Part shown: piece by piece, positions 30,908 through 34,555 of the stretch
Position numbering within the stretch: position 1 is the stretch's first letter
Layout: each line of letters opens with the position of its first letter
From: Gammaproteobacteria bacterium
GTDB lineage: Bacteria > Pseudomonadota > Gammaproteobacteria > Pseudomonadales > Azotimanducaceae
Assembly: GCA_026709365.1 (NCBI GenBank)
Contig: JAPOTD010000003.1
Span: 12,651-47,205, forward strand
Direction of reading: 5' to 3'
Length of the DNA: 34,555 nucleotides
Position numbers and translations under genes: made by a program
The notes under the pieces: generated by a model
Database searches by the model: none
The model's input: only the letters and a program-made list of their open reading frames with translations
Told to the model about the DNA's origin: nothing

Positions 30908-31073
30908 GGCTCAGTTTGACTCAGGTCGTCGTCGTGATTCGGTCGAGGGCGGGACGCCCTCCGGGGGTCCCACCTGAAGTGGGCACCTCGCCCCGGAGCG
31001 AGGGCATCCCGCCCTCGCAGTGACGCCCGTCGGAGCGCCAGCCGCTCAAGCCCAGCCAAAGTCAAACTGAGCC
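30908..31073. mobile_element. MITE-like element 3, with a repeat family B palindrome inside
   Basis: GGCTCAGTTTGACT (30908-30921) and its exact reverse complement (31060-31073) flank a 166-bp segment between two minus-strand genes. Inside lies a unit of repeat family B (30943-31017): its 17-bp ends CGAGGGCGGGACGCCCT and AGGGCATCCCGCCCTCG pair with one mismatch, and CCCAC/GTGGG form an inner hairpin. There is no coding capacity and no obvious target duplication. The region 30821-31114 is otherwise empty. Confidence 0.55.
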
Positions 31074-31114
31074 ACTGCCGATCGGGCAAGTCGAGGGGGC
31101 GGTGCGGAGCATCT

Positions 31115-34100
31115 CTAAGCGGTCTCGGTGCGGGCCGGCAGCCGTTCGTCCGCAGCCGCCGGCTGGCGCCAGTTGACTCGCAGATAAATGGCGGCAAGCG
31201 CCGGCGTGACCAGCATGAGAACGGCGGTGGTCACGAGGATGCCGACGCCCAGCGTGGCGGCAAAGGGGGCCAGGAACTGGGCTTGGATCGCGCGCTCGAA
31301 GATCAGCGGCGTAAAGCCCAGGAAGGTCGTCAGCGAAGTGAGCAGGATGGGGCGGAAGCGCTCCTTGGCGCCTTCGATGATCGCCGCTCGCGCCAAAGCC
31401 CCCTCCTGAAGGCGTTGATCGATGAAATCGATCATCACCAGTGAGTCGTTGACCAACACGCCGGCCAGCCCGAAGAACGCTATCGCCGTGGTGGCCGAGA
31501 CCGGCACGCCAAGCACCCAATGCCCGACGATCGCGCCGATGAGCCCGAACGGGATTATCGCCATGACGATGACCGGCTTGCCGTAGGAGCGCAGCGGTAT
31601 GGCCAGCATGGCGAACATGGCGAGCAGCACCATTGCAAAGCCGCGGAACATCGCGCCCATGGATTCGACCTGCTGCTGCTGCTCGCCGCCGTAGGCATAG
31701 GTCAGCCCCGGGTTGTCGGCCACCAGCTGGGCCAGAATCGAGTCGGCGAGAAGAGCGTTGGCAGCGCCTGCGGAAATCACTGAAGCGTCCACTTCCGCGG
31801 TCACGGTGACGACGCGGCTGCCGTCCTTTCGCTGGATGGAGGTCGGCGACCGGCCGGGCTTCAGGCTGGCCACCCGAGTGAGCGGGACCTCAACGCCTTG
31901 GGAAGTGCGCACCACCAGATGCTCAAGGTCAGTGACGGCGTCCCGCTCGTTCTCGGGCAAGCGCACGAAAACCTTGACCTCCTCGCGATCGCGCTGCACC
32001 CGGAACGCCTCGGCTCCGAAGAAGGCCCAACGGACCTGCTGCGCCAAGTCTTCCAGGGCGAACCCGAGGCTGCGGGCGGCGGGGCGCAGTTCGAGCTGCA
32101 TCTCGCGCAGGCCCAGAGCATGGTCCGAGCGGACGTCAAAAACGCCTTCAGCGGCACGCAGGCCCGAGACGACGGACTCGGCGATCAGCGCCAGTTGGGC
32201 GGGGTCGGGATGCGACAGAACGGCCTCCACGGGCTTGCCCAGGTCAAGAACCTCGCCGCTGAAGGCGACGCCGCGAGCCTGGGGCAGGGCGCCAACCTCC
32301 TTGCGCCACGCTTCGGCCACATCGACCGCCGATATGTCTCGTTGTCCGGCGCTCACCAGCTTGAACTCAATCGCCGCCACATGGGGCATCGGATCGAGCG
32401 TCGGTTGGGCCACGACGCCGCCGCCCTCCATGCGCGGCTGCTCCCCCACATTGATCGTCACGCCTGACAGCAGGGGTTCCGCACCCGGCCGGCGTTGCGC
32501 TTCCAGCCGCTCGATCACGCGCCGGCCCGCCGCTTCTATGTCCAATGCGACCTCAAGAGTGCGCTCGGCGGTCGTGCCGGGCGGCATTTCCAAGCTCCCC
32601 ATCACGAAGTCGCCTTCAATGACGTCGGCGAAGGTGGTGCGGACGATTCCCGCGGAGACTAGGGAGATGCTGACCACCAGTGCGCCGACCGCAGCCGCCA
32701 TGACCACCGCCGGCTGCTCGGTGGCAAATCGGACCGCGCGCTCAAGCGGACCTTGGACGAACCGCCCCAGCAGGGCGTCCGCACGCCCCCGGGCATGGTG
32801 GAGAGCCCGCTGCCAACGGATGGTGGGCAACCGCTCGGGATCGTCCAGCCGAGACAGATGATGCGGCAGAACGAACAGGGATTCGACTAAGGAAATCAGC
32901 AACATGGCGATCACGACCACCGGCAGCGCGCGCCACAGCTCACCGAGCCCGCCAGGAACGAGGAGCGTGGGGGTGAATGCGGCGACGGAGGTCAGCACGG
33001 CAAAGGTCAAGGGCACCTTGATCCGCCGCGCGCCGCGGATCGCGGCCACGATGCCGGGCGAGCCTTTCTGGCGTTCCTGATGGATGTGCTCGGCGACGAC
33101 GATCGCGTCATCGACGACAATGCCAAGGGCCAGCACGAACACGAACAGCGATATGGTGCTGATCGCGATGTCGAAGACCAGCAGCACCGCCAAAGCGCCG
33201 ATCATCGATGTCGCCAAGCCCGCCGCCACCCAGACCGCCAGCCGCATCTCCAGAAACAGGGCGAGCGCTGCCAGCACCAGCAGCAGGCCCAAACCGCCGT
33301 TCTTGAGCAGCAGGTCAACGCGCTCGGAGTAGCTGCGGGACTCATCATTCCAGATCGTGACCGCAACGCCTTGCGGAAGCTGCGGGGCAATGACGTGCGC
33401 CACATGCTCGTGAACGGCTGCGGCGACGTCCATGACCGCCTCGCCTTCGGCACGGAATACCTCGACAAAAACCGCGGGGCGGCCCATGTGCCGCACGATC
33501 AGGCCGGTGTCGCGAAATCCATCCCGAACCTGCGCAATGTCGCCGACGCGCACGGCGCTGCCATCCCGTCCGCTCAGCACCACCACGGATTCGAAGTCGT
33601 GCTGCCGGTACCTTTGGCCCAAGGTTCGCACGCGCACCTCGGTGCGGCGTGACTCGATGCTGCCGGCGGAGAGCTCAAGCGATGACTTGCGAATGGCGTC
33701 GGCGATGTCCTCCAAGGTCAGCCCCAGTTCGCGCAGGCGCCGCAGCGGCACTTCAACGGCGACCTCATAGTCTCTGGTTCCGGTGGTCTCCACCTGGGAA
33801 ACGGATGCCAAACCGGCCAGTTCGTCCTCAATGCCGCGCGCGATCTCCTTGAGGGCGCGCTCCGGGACATCGCCATGGACAATGAGGCGGATAATGCTCT
33901 GCCGATTGGTCATTTCCCGAATGATCGGCCGCTCCGCACCCCTTGGCAGGGACCCGACCAAGCCCACTGCCGACTCGACGGCATCCATCGCCGAACCGGC
34001 CTCCACGCCCGAATTGAGTTCCAGCCGCAGGGACGCCATGCCGGCAGCGGCGACTGAGCGAACGCTCTTGATGTCGTCGAGCGCCCGCAACCGCTCCTCC

Positions 34101-34333
34101 AGCGGAACCACCACCGACTGCTCCACTTCCCGCGGATTGGCGCCCGGATAGGGCACGGACACCTCGATCATGTCGTAGGCAAGGGTCGGCCAAGCCTCCC
34201 GCTCCAAGCCCGTCAGCGAGATCAGCCCGGCGGCCAGAATGCCGACCATGAGCAGGTTGGCGGCCACGGGATTGGCCACCATGAAGGCAATGGGGCCGCG
34301 CGGCTCGCCGAGGTAGGGATCGGCGCCCATCAT
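31115..34333 (-). CDS. RND-superfamily efflux permease (HAE1/AcrB type)
   Basis: 1072 residues, the size of hydrophobe/amphiphile exporters, which pump compounds across the envelope with proton drive as trimers. The N-terminal helix (MVANPVAANLLMVGILAAGL) is followed by a porter domain. The proton-relay aspartate pair is in LALGIVVDDAIVVAEHI (TM4). Other conserved stretches: SVPYPGANPREVEQSVVVPL, RIKVPLTFAVLTSVAAFTP, and in the second half SATTAIAFFGLAGVLVNDSL, ILLTSLTTFLGFTPLIFE. The porter has the GxxxxExxxxMxxxxxG-like GVGILVTTAVLML end. Its ATG overlaps the stop of the membrane-fusion-protein gene (ATGA), so the pair is coupled. No outer membrane channel gene is present. Substrate not predictable. 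Confidence 0.92.
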   Translation of the reverse strand: MMGADPYLGEPRGPIAFMVANPVAANLLMVGILAAGLISLTGLEREAWPTLAYDMIEVSVPYPGANPREVEQSVVVPLEERLRALDDIKSVRSVAAAGMASLRLELNSGVEAGSAMDAVESAVGLVGSLPRGAERPIIREMTNRQSIIRLIVHGDVPERALKEIARGIEDELAGLASVSQVETTGTRDYEVAVEVPLRRLRELGLTLEDIADAIRKSSLELSAGSIESRRTEVRVRTLGQRYRQHDFESVVVLSGRDGSAVRVGDIAQVRDGFRDTGLIVRHMGRPAVFVEVFRAEGEAVMDVAAAVHEHVAHVIAPQLPQGVAVTIWNDESRSYSERVDLLLKNGGLGLLLVLAALALFLEMRLAVWVAAGLATSMIGALAVLLVFDIAISTISLFVFVLALGIVVDDAIVVAEHIHQERQKGSPGIVAAIRGARRIKVPLTFAVLTSVAAFTPTLLVPGGLGELWRALPVVVIAMLLISLVESLFVLPHHLSRLDDPERLPTIRWQRALHHARGRADALLGRFVQGPLERAVRFATEQPAVVMAAAVGALVVSISLVSAGIVRTTFADVIEGDFVMGSLEMPPGTTAERTLEVALDIEAAGRRVIERLEAQRRPGAEPLLSGVTINVGEQPRMEGGGVVAQPTLDPMPHVAAIEFKLVSAGQRDISAVDVAEAWRKEVGALPQARGVAFSGEVLDLGKPVEAVLSHPDPAQLALIAESVVSGLRAAEGVFDVRSDHALGLREMQLELRPAARSLGFALEDLAQQVRWAFFGAEAFRVQRDREEVKVFVRLPENERDAVTDLEHLVVRTSQGVEVPLTRVASLKPGRSPTSIQRKDGSRVVTVTAEVDASVISAGAANALLADSILAQLVADNPGLTYAYGGEQQQQVESMGAMFRGFAMVLLAMFAMLAIPLRSYGKPVIVMAIIPFGLIGAIVGHWVLGVPVSATTAIAFFGLAGVLVNDSLVMIDFIDQRLQEGALARAAIIEGAKERFRPILLTSLTTFLGFTPLIFERAIQAQFLAPFAATLGVGILVTTAVLMLVTPALAAIYLRVNWRQPAAADERLPARTETA

Positions 34334-34555
34334 GGACGCCCCGAATCCGGGATCGGCGCGACCGCTGAACCAAGGCCCCCGGCGCGCACCGCCATGCCGT
34401 CGGTGGCGAACCGCAGGCCGCTGACGATGGCCGCCTGGCGGCGGTTCAACGCTCCGGTGACGAAGACCTCATCATTGCCGCCGCCTGGCGGCTGTTCAAC
34501 GCTCCGCTGACCAAGTCCTCCTCAGAGCCGAGCTGCCGAACCTGAACCGGCCCGA
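34330..34555 (-). pseudogene. Frameshifted 3' end of a membrane fusion protein gene
   Basis: The frame ending at TGA 34332-34330 reads EVFVTGALNRRQAAIVSGLR, then FATDGMAVR and APIPDSGRP, like the end of RND periplasmic adaptors. In that frame a TGA occurs upstream at 34524-34522. A different frame (GPVQVRQLGSEEDLVSGALN, SRQAAAMM) is open at the window edge but stops at 34448-34446. The two are joined exactly if one copy of a 50-bp tandem duplication is removed: 34431-34470 and 34481-34520 match in 36 of 40 bases. The rest of the gene is outside the window, so this could be a true pseudogene, a programmed oddity, or an edge assembly artefact. The adaptor identity is inferred from position and these short matches. 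Confidence 0.5.

Overview
This GC-rich window looks like chromosome from an uncultivated heterotrophic proteobacterium, most likely a gammaproteobacterium. The reasons are the encoded CCA ends on all three tRNAs, a YacG-type gyrase inhibitor, a TonB-dependent receptor with a VIVTAQRR box, and RND, MATE and GST genes. The assignment is an inference; there is no rRNA or other strong phylogenetic marker. No CRISPR array, rRNA, integrase or transposase gene was found.

Layout. 1-2.5 kb: the tail of an unidentified protein, then a GST-MATE pair on the minus strand. 2.5-4.4 kb: a gene-poor, repeat-rich stretch with tRNA-Leu(UAG), tRNA-Leu(UAA) and tRNA-Cys(GCA), several palindromic repeats and a MITE-like element. 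4.4-8.1 kb: a Uma2 endonuclease gene, a glutathione-synthetase-like ATP-grasp gene and an orphan protein with XPB/Ssl2-helicase-associated features. 8.3-11 kb: three short-chain dehydrogenases.

11.1-22.6 kb is the core of the window. On the plus strand are an HpaR-type MarR regulator, an HpaB-type flavin-dependent phenol hydroxylase and a fumarylacetoacetate-hydrolase-fold enzyme. Facing them is a seven-gene minus-strand run: TonB-dependent receptor, nitrilase, aldoxime dehydratase, AraC regulator, HpaE-type semialdehyde dehydrogenase, and LigA-like and LigB-like dioxygenase subunits. Read together they suggest uptake of an aryl-acetaldoxime-type compound, dehydration to the nitrile, hydrolysis to the arylacetic acid, ring hydroxylation, extradiol cleavage and oxidation of the ring-cleavage semialdehyde. 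This is the best candidate for a previously undescribed system here. The substrate (4-hydroxyphenylacetaldoxime or similar) is inferred.

23-31 kb: a class C beta-lactamase-fold esterase, yacG, an AAA-ATPase/PD-(D/E)XK protein, a glyoxalase-II/persulfide-dioxygenase-like MBL protein, a TPR protein, a compact RseP-like site-2 protease, and an unusual single polypeptide that joins a GPP34 (GOLPH3-like) domain to a cytochrome P450 lacking the usual I-helix acid-alcohol pair. 31.1-34.5 kb: an RND efflux permease overlapping the end of its membrane fusion partner, which is frameshifted by a 50-bp tandem duplication at the window edge.

Three intergenic repeat families recur: a hairpin with GGAGTTTCGC arms (four copies), a GAGGGCGGGACGCCCTC-type palindrome (four units at three loci), and short elements with terminal inverted repeats built around a shared central hairpin (two clear copies, one decayed).
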